From contig JBFMDV010000022.1 of the NCBI GenBank assembly GCA_040753875.1, positions 1 through 64,000 on the forward strand: a stretch of DNA of 64,000 nt, in the 5' to 3' direction. This DNA is from Candidatus Zixiibacteriota bacterium. Lineage in GTDB: Bacteria; Zixibacteria; MSB-5A5; GN15; FEB-12. Below the pieces are notes generated by a model. It had not been told where the DNA came from, ran no database searches, and was given only the letters and a program-made list of their open reading frames with translations. The position numbers and the translations under genes were made by a program. Below, one piece after another: positions 17,377 to 26,526 of this stretch. Every line of letters starts with the position of its first letter. Positions within the stretch are counted from its first letter, which is position 1.

Positions 17377-19962
17377 TTACTTCACCAGCATCATCTTCTT
17401 GGTATCAGAGAAGCTGCCGGCGTTCAGGGTGTAGAAGTACACGCCCGAACCGAAGTTGCTCATGTCGACTGACTGTACGACCGGACCGGCCTGGTTTTCA
17501 CCAGCCAGAGTCATCACTTCCTGACCAATCACGTTGTAGATGGTCAGGGTCCACTTGGTGTTGACCTTCAAAGTGAAGCTGATCTGGGTGTTCGGGTTGA
17601 ACGGGTTCGGATAGTTCTGATCCAGCGAGAAGCTGGTCGGAACGTTCTTCGCCGTCACCGGAGCACCGTCGGCTGTCGCCATCTCGATCGATACGATCTG
17701 GCCAGGAACGCTGACAAACGAACCAGAGAAGCTCTGGGTCGAACTCACGCCCTCGAACGGCGGGTAGACCAATATCTTGGTGTTCACGCCATCGAATTCA
17801 TGGGCAATCGCCATGTTCTCGGCAAGCAGGGTCGGGGTCACGTTGCCCTGGGCCACGATGTACGCAGCGCCCATTTCAGCATCAACCGACACCACACCGT
17901 CCGTGACCGCGTAGTTCACGGCCACCGGGTTGATCTTCGGATACGGCTGAGCATCGCCGATGACCACACGAATCAGGTAGACCAGGTCGGCAACCGACAG
18001 GCCGATACCGTCAGCGTTGACATCGGAGGCAGCGATCTGACCATTCACGTTGATCGTGAAGGCGGCCAGACCCTTGATGAAGTAGTTGGTGTAGTTGACC
18101 GCGTCGGCGATTTCGTACGACAGACCGTTCAGGTTGATGTCACCGCGAGCATCGACGGAGTCGGCGCACACGATGTCAATACCACCGTTGATGAAGTCGA
18201 TCGCAGGCACCGGCGCCGGCTTGCCCTGACCACCGCCGACGAGGCAGAAGTCCTGCACGCCGAGGTAGGTCGGGAAACCAACGCTGCCGTTCGCGATGTT
18301 CACCAGCGTGAACTCGTAGTCGGCCACGGTGCAGCTGACATACAGCTTGTCACCAGCGTCGTTCGAGAAGGTATTGTCTTCGCAACCCAGCCAGAAGAAC
18401 CGGATCGGTACATACTGGCATTCCAGGGTCAGGTCATTGCTGACCAGGAAGTTCAGGCTGAACAGAGTCGTCGGAACGGACGGAGGCATGGTGCAAGCCG
18501 GATGGTTCGGACCATTGTTGGTCTCGGCCAGACCGACCACGCGGACCAGACCGCTCGGGCATCCGCCGCTGCAGTTGCCATCAGCGCCGTAACGATAGGT
18601 GAAATACTCCCAGCCGCAACCCGCCGGACCGAAAGCGGCGCCGAGAGAAGCGTTCTGGAAGGAGAGAGCGGAGTTGTCATAGGCGATCAGGATGTTAAAG
18701 CCGCCGAAACCCTCACCCGCGTCGCCGCGAATCAGAGTCACCGGCACTGACCAGTAACCGCCCTGCGGAACATTGTGCTCTTTCGAGATCTGCAGACCAA
18801 ACGGGCAGCCCTCGATAATGTTCACAAACAGGCTGCAAGCGTCTGACAGATTGCCATCAGTTGCCGTCACCTCGATACCGAACAGCCCGCCCGGTGCGAC
18901 CGGGTTGGCCGTGATCAGCCCCGTGTTCGGGTCGATGCTGATGGTACCGTTGTAGCCGGGATCCACAGTCATCGAATAAGTCAGCGGGTCGTTGCAGCCA
19001 TCAGTCGCGTCGACATCGATGAGTCCGGTGTTACCGGTCGAGATCAACGTGGTGGTGCCGCACACGGGTGACTGAAGCACAGGCGCTTCGTTGGTCACAA
19101 CGATGTTGACCGTGCAATCCGAACCGTCCTGAGCATCATTCGCGTCCACTACCAGAGTGATAGAGGCACCGACATCACCAAGCGTCGCACCATTCCACGA
19201 CCATACGCCCGTGTTCGGGTCAATGGAGCCGGGGCCGGAAACGAGCTCGAACGTGTACGGATCCTGCTCAGGATCAGCAGCGTCGAAATCATAGGTAAAG
19301 GTGGTGCAGTGGCTGCCGGTAATGTTTACCGGGCAGTTTGTGATGTCAGGAGGAAGATTCGGTACGTTGTAGATGGTGTAGCAATATGGGCCACCCCATG
19401 ACGGGAACCAGTTCAAACCACCGGGACCGGCCCATTTCCAGGTACCACCCGGACGGAAGAACGCAGAGTCGACACACACGTGCAAGCTGTCATCAGCCAT
19501 ATCAAATGTACCGATGCTCAGGCCATACGGCACGCCGTTGAAATTGGCCGGCATGCCCGCTGCGCTGATCTTCGCCCCGATGATACCGATAGTATCGGCA
19601 TCCTTCGGAGTGTCGACCCCAGGCAGCGTGTCGAAAATGTTCATGGCGAAATTCAGATCCCAGTTGGAACGCGGAATCGCGCCGGTCAGGGTGTCGCCTG
19701 CCACCGGGCCGGACCACGTGGCGCCATCAGGCGAGTAAATCTCATATCCGTTGGAGATATTGAAATTGACTGCCCCGGCGTCAGTGTTGTTGTAGCGCAG
19801 CTTGAAAATGATCGGCGTGTTGGTCTTGACCGTGTCGATCGCACCACCGCCGAATTTCCCTACCACGTCATCAATCGTGATAGCACCCTGCTGCGCATAC
19901 GAGAGCCCGAAAGAAAGAACGAGCACTGAAAAGAGAGCAACTAAAAATGAAATGCGCTTCAT
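17377..19962 (-). CDS. Major secreted protein with cohesin/dockerin-like and sorting domains (861 aa)
   Basis: AGGAGA stands five bases before the ATG, giving signal peptide MKRISFLVALFSVLVLSFG ending SYA-Q. Order: a unique N-terminal beta domain (about 25-200), two Ig-like domains around PDITNCPVN and EAPVLQSPVCG (200-385), a Cys-rich cohesin-like domain (390-600), a dockerin-like segment (RGDINLNGLSYEIADAV ... SDVNADGIGLSVADLV), a linker domain, and a sorting domain (LDQNYPNPFNPNTQISF ... DTKKMMLVK). Codon choice is much more uniform than in neighbours (mostly CTG, ACC, AAC, GGT/GGC), which together with the strong ribosome site suggests high expression. It is flanked by stem-loops and is probably a single-gene transcript. 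It could be a main surface-layer or matrix component; this is inference. Confidence 0.88.
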   Translation of the reverse strand: MKRISFLVALFSVLVLSFGLSYAQQGAITIDDVVGKFGGGAIDTVKTNTPIIFKLRYNNTDAGAVNFNISNGYEIYSPDGATWSGPVAGDTLTGAIPRSNWDLNFAMNIFDTLPGVDTPKDADTIGIIGAKISAAGMPANFNGVPYGLSIGTFDMADDSLHVCVDSAFFRPGGTWKWAGPGGLNWFPSWGGPYCYTIYNVPNLPPDITNCPVNITGSHCTTFTYDFDAADPEQDPYTFELVSGPGSIDPNTGVWSWNGATLGDVGASITLVVDANDAQDGSDCTVNIVVTNEAPVLQSPVCGTTTLISTGNTGLIDVDATDGCNDPLTYSMTVDPGYNGTISIDPNTGLITANPVAPGGLFGIEVTATDGNLSDACSLFVNIIEGCPFGLQISKEHNVPQGGYWSVPVTLIRGDAGEGFGGFNILIAYDNSALSFQNASLGAAFGPAGCGWEYFTYRYGADGNCSGGCPSGLVRVVGLAETNNGPNHPACTMPPSVPTTLFSLNFLVSNDLTLECQYVPIRFFWLGCEDNTFSNDAGDKLYVSCTVADYEFTLVNIANGSVGFPTYLGVQDFCLVGGGQGKPAPVPAIDFINGGIDIVCADSVDARGDINLNGLSYEIADAVNYTNYFIKGLAAFTINVNGQIAASDVNADGIGLSVADLVYLIRVVIGDAQPYPKINPVAVNYAVTDGVVSVDAEMGAAYIVAQGNVTPTLLAENMAIAHEFDGVNTKILVYPPFEGVSSTQSFSGSFVSVPGQIVSIEMATADGAPVTAKNVPTSFSLDQNYPNPFNPNTQISFTLKVNTKWTLTIYNVIGQEVMTLAGENQAGPVVQSVDMSNFGSGVYFYTLNAGSFSDTKKMMLVK

Positions 19963-20314
19963 TTTTGTCTCCTATGTAGTTCATTACCAATTGCGAGTTG
20001 CTACGTCCGACAAAATCTTTTGCTTTCCCCTCAATTCCACTCTGCCTATCTCGGACGAGAGCCAATCAATCCAGGAAGGCATCGCGAGAATATTGGATTT
20101 CATCAAACGTTCTTTCTTTGAGCGCGTGTAATGATACCTCTTCTAAGCGTCCTCCTTTCCAGCTATGAATGTTTCCCTTGAGTTCGTGGCCCCGGTCGAC
20201 CGGGGCCGGTTATCATTCGGTTCTGTTTTGTCGTTCATCTATCATATTGGCGTGTTCGGCCCGTCTTTGAGGCCGGTTATTTCCTCGTTAGGCGTACGCC
20301 GCATCAATTCACCT
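19963..20314. other. Leader region of the abundant secreted protein gene
   Basis: These 352 bases contain the ribosome site of the downstream gene and the palindrome at 20188. No credible gene is present on either strand. The promoter must lie here, but no clear sigma70 boxes stand out. Confidence 0.45.
20188..20207. terminator. 20-bp perfect palindrome (terminator-like)
   Basis: GGCCCCGGTCGACCGGGGCC folds into an eight-pair GC stem with a TCGA loop. It lies about 107 bases beyond the stop of the minus-strand gene at 20315 and upstream of the next gene. No U-tract follows. It could end that transcript or serve as an operator. Confidence 0.45.
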
Positions 20315-21409
20315 CTACGGACACGGCGGCAGCTCCGCCCCGAAGAACAAAAAGTCGATCAGTTTCTGCAGGTCCGAGATATCCACCTCGCCCGCCGGAC
20401 TGCCATCCACATTTGCTTCATCCAGGCAGTCATTGACCTGCCCGCCGAAGAACAGAAAGTCGATCATGGTCGACAGGTCGGAGATATCGACAATATCACC
20501 CGGGTCCCCGTCGACATTGCCCGTGCTGCTCCCATTGCAGCAGCCCGGGAGCACGGTCAGCGAGCCATCCACCAGGAGAACCTTGCTGGTATCCAGAATC
20601 GCAACGGTATCGGTTTCGTAGGAGAGAGAGTCACAGGGAGGGAAGGTCACTTTGCGCCAGTCGACGCAATTGCCGCCAAGATACTGGAAACATCGCCAGC
20701 AGACCGTATCCGGTACATATATATGTGTAATGCCGATCGAGTTGCCGTTCGGCTTGGAGAAACTGAACTTGTCCATAAAATCGTGCTGGATGAATATCCG
20801 CACCGTCCGGTCCTGAAGGGTATCCGGGACGCTGAGAACGTCAGCCCGCAGCTTGAATAACGTTCCGCCCGACTGCGGCGGCCGCGGAGGTGTGGTAGGC
20901 CCCCCCAGTTGGTTCGCCAGGCCGGTCACCAAGAGGTCGGTGCCAACGCCCGACAGGGACCGCGTGGTGACATATTCCCAGCCCCGGATCAGGGTCCCCA
21001 CAGTATCGATATTACCGATCTGGGCTTCGACCGTGTCCACGTGCATGAAATGCCAGCCCACGGACGTGTCCTTGGGAACCGACACGGAATCCACACAATT
21101 GGGGCCTGAATACTGGGTGCACCGCCAATACGTGGTATCCACCACCGTATCGAGTTCGGTCTGGAATTTGATGATGTCCGGACGGTTGGTCTGAAGCCAG
21201 ACCGTGAAACCGGCGATCGTGTCAACGTAGTTGTCCATGTAAACCGTGACAACCGAGTTCTGTTCGCCGGAATTGCCGGTGGTGTCGCTCACGGTCACGA
21301 CCAATTGGTAGACGGCCTGGGCGTTGGGAGCGAGGGTGAAAAGTGTTGTAAGCCCTAAAAGAAACCCGAGAAGCGCACTTGCTCGCCGAGTCCGAGAGTG
21401 ACAGGACAT
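20315..21409 (-). CDS. Secreted dockerin-repeat protein
   Basis: The ATG at 21409 is preserved as start because AAGGAGG stands five bases before it; a second ATG at 21442 in the same frame has a weaker, more distant AAGGAG. The signal peptide (SCHSRTRRASALLGFLLG... ending AQA) leads to a cohesin-like beta domain (QLVVTVSDTTGNSGEQNSVV) and a Cys-containing middle part (two WRC...Y-GPNCVD / GGNCVDW units). The C-terminus has two dockerin-like units (VDGDPGDIVDISDLSTMIDF and ANVDGSPAGEVDISDLQKLI), the Asp/Asn-rich calcium loop type. There is no QNYPNPFNP sorting domain. It may dock onto cohesin-like domains of the neighbouring genes, which is inference. Confidence 0.82.
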   Translation of the reverse strand: MSCHSRTRRASALLGFLLGLTTLFTLAPNAQAVYQLVVTVSDTTGNSGEQNSVVTVYMDNYVDTIAGFTVWLQTNRPDIIKFQTELDTVVDTTYWRCTQYSGPNCVDSVSVPKDTSVGWHFMHVDTVEAQIGNIDTVGTLIRGWEYVTTRSLSGVGTDLLVTGLANQLGGPTTPPRPPQSGGTLFKLRADVLSVPDTLQDRTVRIFIQHDFMDKFSFSKPNGNSIGITHIYVPDTVCWRCFQYLGGNCVDWRKVTFPPCDSLSYETDTVAILDTSKVLLVDGSLTVLPGCCNGSSTGNVDGDPGDIVDISDLSTMIDFLFFGGQVNDCLDEANVDGSPAGEVDISDLQKLIDFLFFGAELPPCP

Positions 21410-22212
21410 GCCTGCCTCCTTCCTGACGTTGCTGAGAACCATCCCTTAGCTTTCTCCTTACAAAACGTGCCGCAAGCCGACCCTGACACGACACGATTCA
21501 TCCGGCTGAGCCAAACGAACCCGCGCGAACTTGAAGTCGCCTCAACAGCCTCTGGCTATGTCGGTTTCTTTAGCAGTAGTGCGTTTGTAAGTAACCTGTT
21601 TGTAACCTTTCGGAACGCCCCCACAGCCGTCCGAAAAGGAGACCAACACTGACAGTTCAGCTTCGGAAAAGTCGCCGGCCCCTACTGAGCCGTGAGCAAG
21701 TGTGTTTCTCTACCTTGGAAATCGTCACCTATCATCCAGCGTCGAATATACCGACGAACGTGACTCTTGTCAACACAAAAAAGGGGATTCCTCACACTTT
21801 TTGGCGTCAATGGCCGATTTTCCTCTGATCATTGTCAGTCGCGCACACCAAGCGACCCGAATATGTCCCCTTGATGCGCGCACGGTTACATTTGCGTTTT
21901 TGAAACGCCACCGCCGATCCGGGTCTGCCGCCATGCAGCCAGGCATATCAACATTTTCGTCATTCCGCCGCGTGTCTTTATTGATCATGGCGCCTGCTAT
22001 GGCTCTCCTGACCTGCCTGATCTGGCCGGGAGCATTCTCGTGCTCCCGGGAGCACGATTCGGAGCACGCGGGGAGGCCGATACGAGCATGGTCCGAACGT
22101 TTGTCCCCGCCTTAGACAAGAACCGTTTATTTATAGATTGACGGCGGCGGTTCCAGTGCCCAGATTCCGATGCAAAGCAATTGCCTTTTAAGACGTTAAG
22201 GGGATACCGGCT
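21410..22212. other. Divergent intergenic region (800 bp)
   Basis: The region separates the minus-strand dockerin gene from the plus-strand hydrolase gene. It contains a 20-bp palindrome (listed separately) and a short direct repeat (GTTTGTAAGTAACCT / GTTTGTAACCT near 21586-21610). Open frames here have no ribosome site and no recognisable protein features. Confidence 0.5.
22038..22057. promoter_or_regulatory. 20-bp perfect palindrome, possible operator
   Basis: TCGTGCTCCCGGGAGCACGA is a perfect palindrome. The motif GGAGCA occurs three times in 45 bases around it (about 22029, 22050, 22060). It lies about 155 bases upstream of the hydrolase start. It may be an operator or a terminator; the sequence alone does not decide. 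Confidence 0.4.
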
Positions 22213-23118
22213 ATGGCCAGGCTGTCGCGACAAACTCGTGAGAACATAAAGATAGGGATATTCATCGCCGTGGTGGCCCTTCTGCTCACCGTGTACGTGG
22301 TGTACCCGCTCAACCGCAGCAAGGAGCTTATGGGGCGGGAAAATATCGACGATTTCGAGCAGGACTCCGTGTCGCAAAACGACCCGACCCCGTTTGCCGA
22401 AAAGGGGCTGGTGATCGACACCGTTCGGATTGAAAGTGATGGTCTCACCAATCTCGCCTGTTTGTATGTGGCACCGGTTCAAACGGCCTCTCCCGCCCGC
22501 GGAACCGTCATTCTTATTCCCGACGAGCGACAGGACCGAAGAGCGCTGGTCGGCCTGGCGGCACGCTTGGCCGATACCGGGTTCGCCGTTATCACGTACG
22601 ACCAGCGCGCCTCGGGTCTCTCGACCGGCCAGTTTCACGGTGAAGGGCAGCTCGAAGCAGGCGACTTGGAAGCTGTTATCGGTCATTTCGAACTTCGCGG
22701 AAAGATCCAGCATCCGCTGGTCGTGGTGGGGTTTTCGGCCGGCGCTGACGCCGCGCTGCTGGCCCGGCCCGAGGGGAGGCGAATCGATGACATCGTTGCA
22801 GCAAATCCATACCTGTCGACCGACCGAATGTTCGACCGGCTGTTCGATCGGCACGGCACTTTCTGGTACCCGTTTCGCACCGGAATCACCTGGTGGTGGT
22901 ACAACATCCGGTCCGGCTACGCCGCTCCGTTCCGGAGCCGCGACAATATCACCGCCGCCACCAGCCGGACAATCCTCATCCTGCCGCCCGAACAGATCAA
23001 TGATGCTGAGGTCACCCGTTTCAAGGAACTCTCCGGCGGGGAACTTCTGCAGGTACAGCCGGGTTCAAGCAGCGAGGAAGAAATTCTGGGCAGCGTCTTG
23101 CTGCTTACCAGCAAATAG
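22213..23118 (+). CDS. Membrane-anchored alpha/beta-hydrolase-fold protein
   Basis: An N-terminal transmembrane anchor (about residues 13-32, GIFIAVVALLLTVYVVYPL) precedes a periplasmic alpha/beta-hydrolase core. The nucleophile elbow G-F-S-A-G (Ser175) and the oxyanion-side strand (VILIPDE; VITYDQRASGLSTG) fit the serine hydrolase family that includes dienelactone-hydrolase and S9-like proteins. There is no histidine after about residue 214, where the catalytic His would be expected, so activity is doubtful. It is first in a plus-strand run with the small Cys/His protein and metal-transport genes, 12 bases from the next start, but a link to metal uptake is not evident from its sequence. Confidence 0.75.
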   Translation: MARLSRQTRENIKIGIFIAVVALLLTVYVVYPLNRSKELMGRENIDDFEQDSVSQNDPTPFAEKGLVIDTVRIESDGLTNLACLYVAPVQTASPARGTVILIPDERQDRRALVGLAARLADTGFAVITYDQRASGLSTGQFHGEGQLEAGDLEAVIGHFELRGKIQHPLVVVGFSAGADAALLARPEGRRIDDIVAANPYLSTDRMFDRLFDRHGTFWYPFRTGITWWWYNIRSGYAAPFRSRDNITAATSRTILILPPEQINDAEVTRFKELSGGELLQVQPGSSSEEEILGSVLLLTSK

Positions 23119-23130
23119 ACAGGGATATCT

Positions 23131-23499
23131 GTGCGACAGTCTATGTACGAACCAACCGGAGCCAACGCAAGGCCCGGTCGATCATTGTTCGTAGCCTATT
23201 TCCTGGCCTTCCTGACCATCCTTGCCCCTCTGCACAGCATCGCACATCTGCCTGCTTCGTGTTCCGACAACAGCGCTCTCGACAACGCATCGCTTGACAG
23301 TTCGCTCTGGCGACACGACCAGGACCGATGCCAGCTCTGCAGGACCGGCGGCCATCCGGAGTTCCTGCCGATGATCTATGCGACGCCGTTGCACGCGTCG
23401 ATTACAGGTGCTGTGCCGGCGGTCCCGTCTATCCAACCGGCGAACACTTTGGCCGCGCCAACTTCACCCCGTTCTCCTCCGACATGGTTCACTTTCTGA
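23131..23499 (+). CDS. Small membrane protein with Cys/His cluster, metal-transport operon
   Basis: Starts at GTG with AGGGA upstream, or at an ATG four codons on. One hydrophobic segment (LFVAYFLAFLTILAPLHSIAHL) is followed by a short domain with HDQDRCQLCRTGGHPEF, a His/Cys cluster like those in small proteins (DUF2946-like) found beside metal uptake or TonB genes. The rest is Pro/Ala-rich. Position between a hydrolase and a porin/metal ABC transporter suggests a metal-binding or metal-handling role, which is inference. The family assignment is a resemblance only. Confidence 0.6.
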   Translation: MRQSMYEPTGANARPGRSLFVAYFLAFLTILAPLHSIAHLPASCSDNSALDNASLDSSLWRHDQDRCQLCRTGGHPEFLPMIYATPLHASITGAVPAVPSIQPANTLAAPTSPRSPPTWFTF

Positions 23500-23588
23500 A
23501 CCTGAGTCGTTAAGCATCAACACAAGAACGAATGACGAACCACAGCGGCAACTGCCGCTTCGGTCCGTATGTGCATAGGAGAACGTGA

Positions 23589-24791
23589 ATGAGAATACTC
23601 GTGTTTACGACTGTACTTCTGTCCGCCGGTGTATCGCTTGCATTAGTGCAACCCGATATCTCGGCGATCGGTGATTTCCGGGCATTCACCGGCAACTGGA
23701 CCGATTCTTTGGGCAGCAAATCACCCCGGAACGGAAATCTGAACATGAAATTCGACGAACTCGAAGTGGTGATCGCCGGCTATCTGAATCCGTATGCCAA
23801 GGGTTGGATCACCGTGTCGTCGCCGGGAGATGGCTTTGAAATCGAAGAGGCCTACGCGACGGTTTTCCAGGGACTTCCGTTGAAATCTGAATTCAGGGCC
23901 GGACAATGGCTCATCGATTTCGGGAAGCTCAATATTTCACACACTCACGCCTATCCCTTCATCGATCGACCGCTAGTTCACCGAGTGTTTCTCGGAGGTG
24001 ATGGCTGGAAAGATCAGGGTATCAACCTGAACATGGTTTTGCCCACACCGTTCTACAGCAAGCTTTCGCTCAGCGCCCTGAAAGGGAAGATATTCGAATC
24101 GGAGGAGCCGCCGGAAGACCCCCTTGACGGCCGGTACACGGAAACGCCCGTCTTTACGGGACGTTTCAGCATCTTCACGCCGGTCGGACAGAAGGGGAAT
24201 ATGGATATCGGTGTGTCCGGAATGTTCGGCAGATACAAGGGTCAGGGAGCTAATGGGACAGGCGACAGCACGAGCGGCTTTCGAAATCTGTATGCCAAGA
24301 TGGCGGCGGTTGACGCCAAGTACAAAATCAGATGGAACGACTATACCAACCTGACTCTTCAAGGCGAGGCTATCTTCAACAAGCGTGACCTGTTCACCGA
24401 CCAATTTGAGACCCGCTCCAATTGGGGGGCGTTCGCGTATGCCGATCTGCGGTTTCGCAAGCGGTACAATATTGGCGTGGCATTCGACCGTGTCCCAGGA
24501 ATTTACGATAACGGCGAGGACGACTACGAACAGAATATTCCCGCCAGTCGTTTCAATACTGAGTTGGCCGCCTTCGACGAAAAGAACGCCAGCACCGCGA
24601 TAACCATCTTCACCGGTTTTTCATTGCTGGAAGAAACGACGCTGTTCCGTCTGGCGGGCCGCTGGGTGTCCTACTCGATCAACGATTCGAAGCTGCTTGT
24701 CGATCCAAGCGAGACTTCCAAAAAGAGCGAGTTCACGCTGATAGCGCAGATGCTGTTTTCACTCGGTCCGCACAAACCGCATGACTTTTGA
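23589..24791 (+). CDS. Outer-membrane beta-barrel (porin-like) of metal-uptake operon
   Basis: AGGAG stands seven bases before the ATG. A short signal peptide (MRILVFTTVLLSAGVSLALV) precedes about 380 residues rich in alternating polar/hydrophobic strands with aromatic girdles, and the last strand ends in a hydrophobic/aromatic pattern (FTLIAQMLFSLGPHKPHDF), as expected of a barrel. There is no plug domain or TonB box, so it is porin-like rather than a TonB receptor. It overlaps no gene, and the binding-protein gene starts 11 bases after it. Probably an outer-membrane pore that lets the metal substrate reach the binding protein; this follows from context. Confidence 0.65.
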   Translation: MRILVFTTVLLSAGVSLALVQPDISAIGDFRAFTGNWTDSLGSKSPRNGNLNMKFDELEVVIAGYLNPYAKGWITVSSPGDGFEIEEAYATVFQGLPLKSEFRAGQWLIDFGKLNISHTHAYPFIDRPLVHRVFLGGDGWKDQGINLNMVLPTPFYSKLSLSALKGKIFESEEPPEDPLDGRYTETPVFTGRFSIFTPVGQKGNMDIGVSGMFGRYKGQGANGTGDSTSGFRNLYAKMAAVDAKYKIRWNDYTNLTLQGEAIFNKRDLFTDQFETRSNWGAFAYADLRFRKRYNIGVAFDRVPGIYDNGEDDYEQNIPASRFNTELAAFDEKNASTAITIFTGFSLLEETTLFRLAGRWVSYSINDSKLLVDPSETSKKSEFTLIAQMLFSLGPHKPHDF

Positions 24792-24802
24792 GGAGAACGA
24801 TC

Positions 24803-25690
24803 ATGAAAAGAATATGTATAGTCCTTATCCTCCTGGCACTCTTCATTGCCGGCATTGCAAATGCCAAAGTGAAAATCGTGGCGTCATCGTCGGACCTGGC
24901 GTCCATCGCGACGTTCGTCGGAAAGGAACTGGTCGATGTCACCGCTATCGGGCAGGGGAGATCGAATCTGCACTTTGTTGAGGTTTTGCCGAGCTACATG
25001 TATAAGGTCTCAAAAGCAGACATCTATCTGAAGAACGGATTGATGCTTGACCAGTGGGCGCAGAGTGTGATCGATGGCGCCCGCAACGGTAAACTGGTCG
25101 TAGTCGATTGCTCCAAAGGCATCACCGTGCTCGATAAGCCGACCGAGAGAGTCACAGCGCTCATGGGGGACATTCACCCCGAAGGGAACCCGCACTACTG
25201 GCTTGATCCACGCAACGGCAAGATCATCGCAGAGAATATTACTGACGGTCTCTGCACGGCCGACCCATCGAATGCGGCAACCTACCGGGCGAACCGCGAC
25301 GCTTTCGACGTTCAGATCGACAAGAAATGGGACGAATGGCAAATGAAAGCCGCGTCCTTCAAAGGGACCGAGTTCATCTCGTACCACAGCACGTTTGTTT
25401 ATTTCGCGAACGCTTTTGGAGTAACTGTGGCGGGGTATATCGAGCCGAAACCGGGAATAGAACCAACCGCTTCACACAACAGTGAACTGATCGACCTGAT
25501 CAAGGCTCGGCACATTAAGGCAATTCTCCGCGAACCGTACTATTCGGCCCGGACCCCGGAAGCAATCGCCCGACAAACTGGCGCCACCGTGTATGAGGCG
25601 CCTTCATCGGTCGGAGGTACGCCAGAGGCCAGGGATTACTTGGCGCTGTTTGACAGTCTGATCGCCATTCTTGAGAAGGCCGCAGGATAA
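24803..25690 (+). CDS. Zinc/manganese ABC transporter, periplasmic binding protein
   Basis: GAGGAG precedes the ATG at 24803; an in-frame upstream start would overlap the barrel gene. The signal peptide (MKRICIVLILLALFIAGIANA) is followed by the TroA/ZnuA fold. Family landmarks are VKIVASSSDLASIATFVG at the N-terminus, GNPHYWLDP (second metal-ligand His), ISYHSTFVYFANAFG (third His) and a late REPYYS...IARQTGATV helix. The first ligand is probably the His in LHFVEVLPS. The His-rich loop typical of ZnuA is absent, so specificity (Zn, Mn or Fe) is open. The permease gene follows two bases later. No ATPase gene is nearby. Confidence 0.9.
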   Translation: MKRICIVLILLALFIAGIANAKVKIVASSSDLASIATFVGKELVDVTAIGQGRSNLHFVEVLPSYMYKVSKADIYLKNGLMLDQWAQSVIDGARNGKLVVVDCSKGITVLDKPTERVTALMGDIHPEGNPHYWLDPRNGKIIAENITDGLCTADPSNAATYRANRDAFDVQIDKKWDEWQMKAASFKGTEFISYHSTFVYFANAFGVTVAGYIEPKPGIEPTASHNSELIDLIKARHIKAILREPYYSARTPEAIARQTGATVYEAPSSVGGTPEARDYLALFDSLIAILEKAAG

Positions 25691-25692
25691 CC

Positions 25693-26526
25693 ATGCTGGA
25701 ATTGTTGCAACAGCCATTTGTCGAGATCGGCATCACCGTGGCGCTGATTCTCGCGGGAATACACGCCTATTTGGGTTTTCACGTTGTCAGCCGAGGGGTC
25801 ATCTTCGTTGACCTCTCACTAGCGCAGGCAGCCGCTTTCGGATATGTGGCGGCCATTTTCCTCGGCGTGAGAGAACACTCCTATGTATCATATCTCATCG
25901 CGCTTGCCTTCACCATGCTCGGCGCTCTGCTGGTTTCGATCTCACGCGACCGCAATGAATTGATCCCGCAGGAAGCCTTCATCGGGATCATCTATGCCGG
26001 ATTCGCAGCCTTGGCGATCCTCTTCCTGGCTCATCTGCCCGACGGTACCGAGGTGATCGCCGAGATCACCAACGGTTCGATCCTCAGTTGTTCGCCGCGC
26101 GAACTGATCTTCGTGTCGTGTCTCTACTCGGCAGTCGGATTGTTTCACTACCTGTTTCGTGACAAATTTTTCCTGATCTCCGAAAGCCGGCAGAAGGCAT
26201 CCTCCCAAGGGGTGCATACTACCCTGTGGGACTTCCTCTTCTACGCCTCGTTTGGACTGGTGGTGACCTCCTCAGTGCATCTGGCTGGTGTGCTTATGGT
26301 GTTCTCCCTGCTGGTTATTCCACCAGTGATTGCTCTGCTGGTCACCAGTAGCAAGGGGAAGCGGCTCGCACTTGGATGGACGGTGGCGGGAGTTGGGGCG
26401 ATCCTTGGTATTCTTGGGTCACTCTCTTTAGACCTCCCCACCTCCCCCTCCATTATGGTGGCATTGATTGCCCTGCTGATACTGGCGGCATTGACCCGAA
26501 AACTGCTTCGGACAAAGCCGACGTGA
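25693..26526 (+). CDS. Zinc/manganese ABC transporter permease (ABC-3 family)
   Basis: A polytopic protein of 277 residues with about eight hydrophobic segments, the usual size of ZnuB/MntB permeases. SRGVIFVDLSLAQAAAFGYV near the N-terminus and HLAGVLMVFSLLVIPPVIAL near the C-terminus are characteristic of the ABC-3 family. It starts two bases after the binding protein's stop, so the two are co-translated. An ATP-binding subunit is needed to power it, and none is encoded between 22,200 and 27,800. Confidence 0.92.
   Translation: MLELLQQPFVEIGITVALILAGIHAYLGFHVVSRGVIFVDLSLAQAAAFGYVAAIFLGVREHSYVSYLIALAFTMLGALLVSISRDRNELIPQEAFIGIIYAGFAALAILFLAHLPDGTEVIAEITNGSILSCSPRELIFVSCLYSAVGLFHYLFRDKFFLISESRQKASSQGVHTTLWDFLFYASFGLVVTSSVHLAGVLMVFSLLVIPPVIALLVTSSKGKRLALGWTVAGVGAILGILGSLSLDLPTSPSIMVALIALLILAALTRKLLRTKPT

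Noticed and set aside
22038-22057. Palindrome considered as a LexA or Zur box
   Set aside because: It does not match the consensus half-sites of either family.
21702-22115. A 137-codon frame in the divergent region
   Set aside because: No ribosome binding site or domain, and it reads through the palindrome at 22038.
21997-22854. A 285-codon minus-strand frame
   Set aside because: It overlaps the hydrolase gene, whose nucleophile motif and membrane anchor are convincing; no ribosome site.
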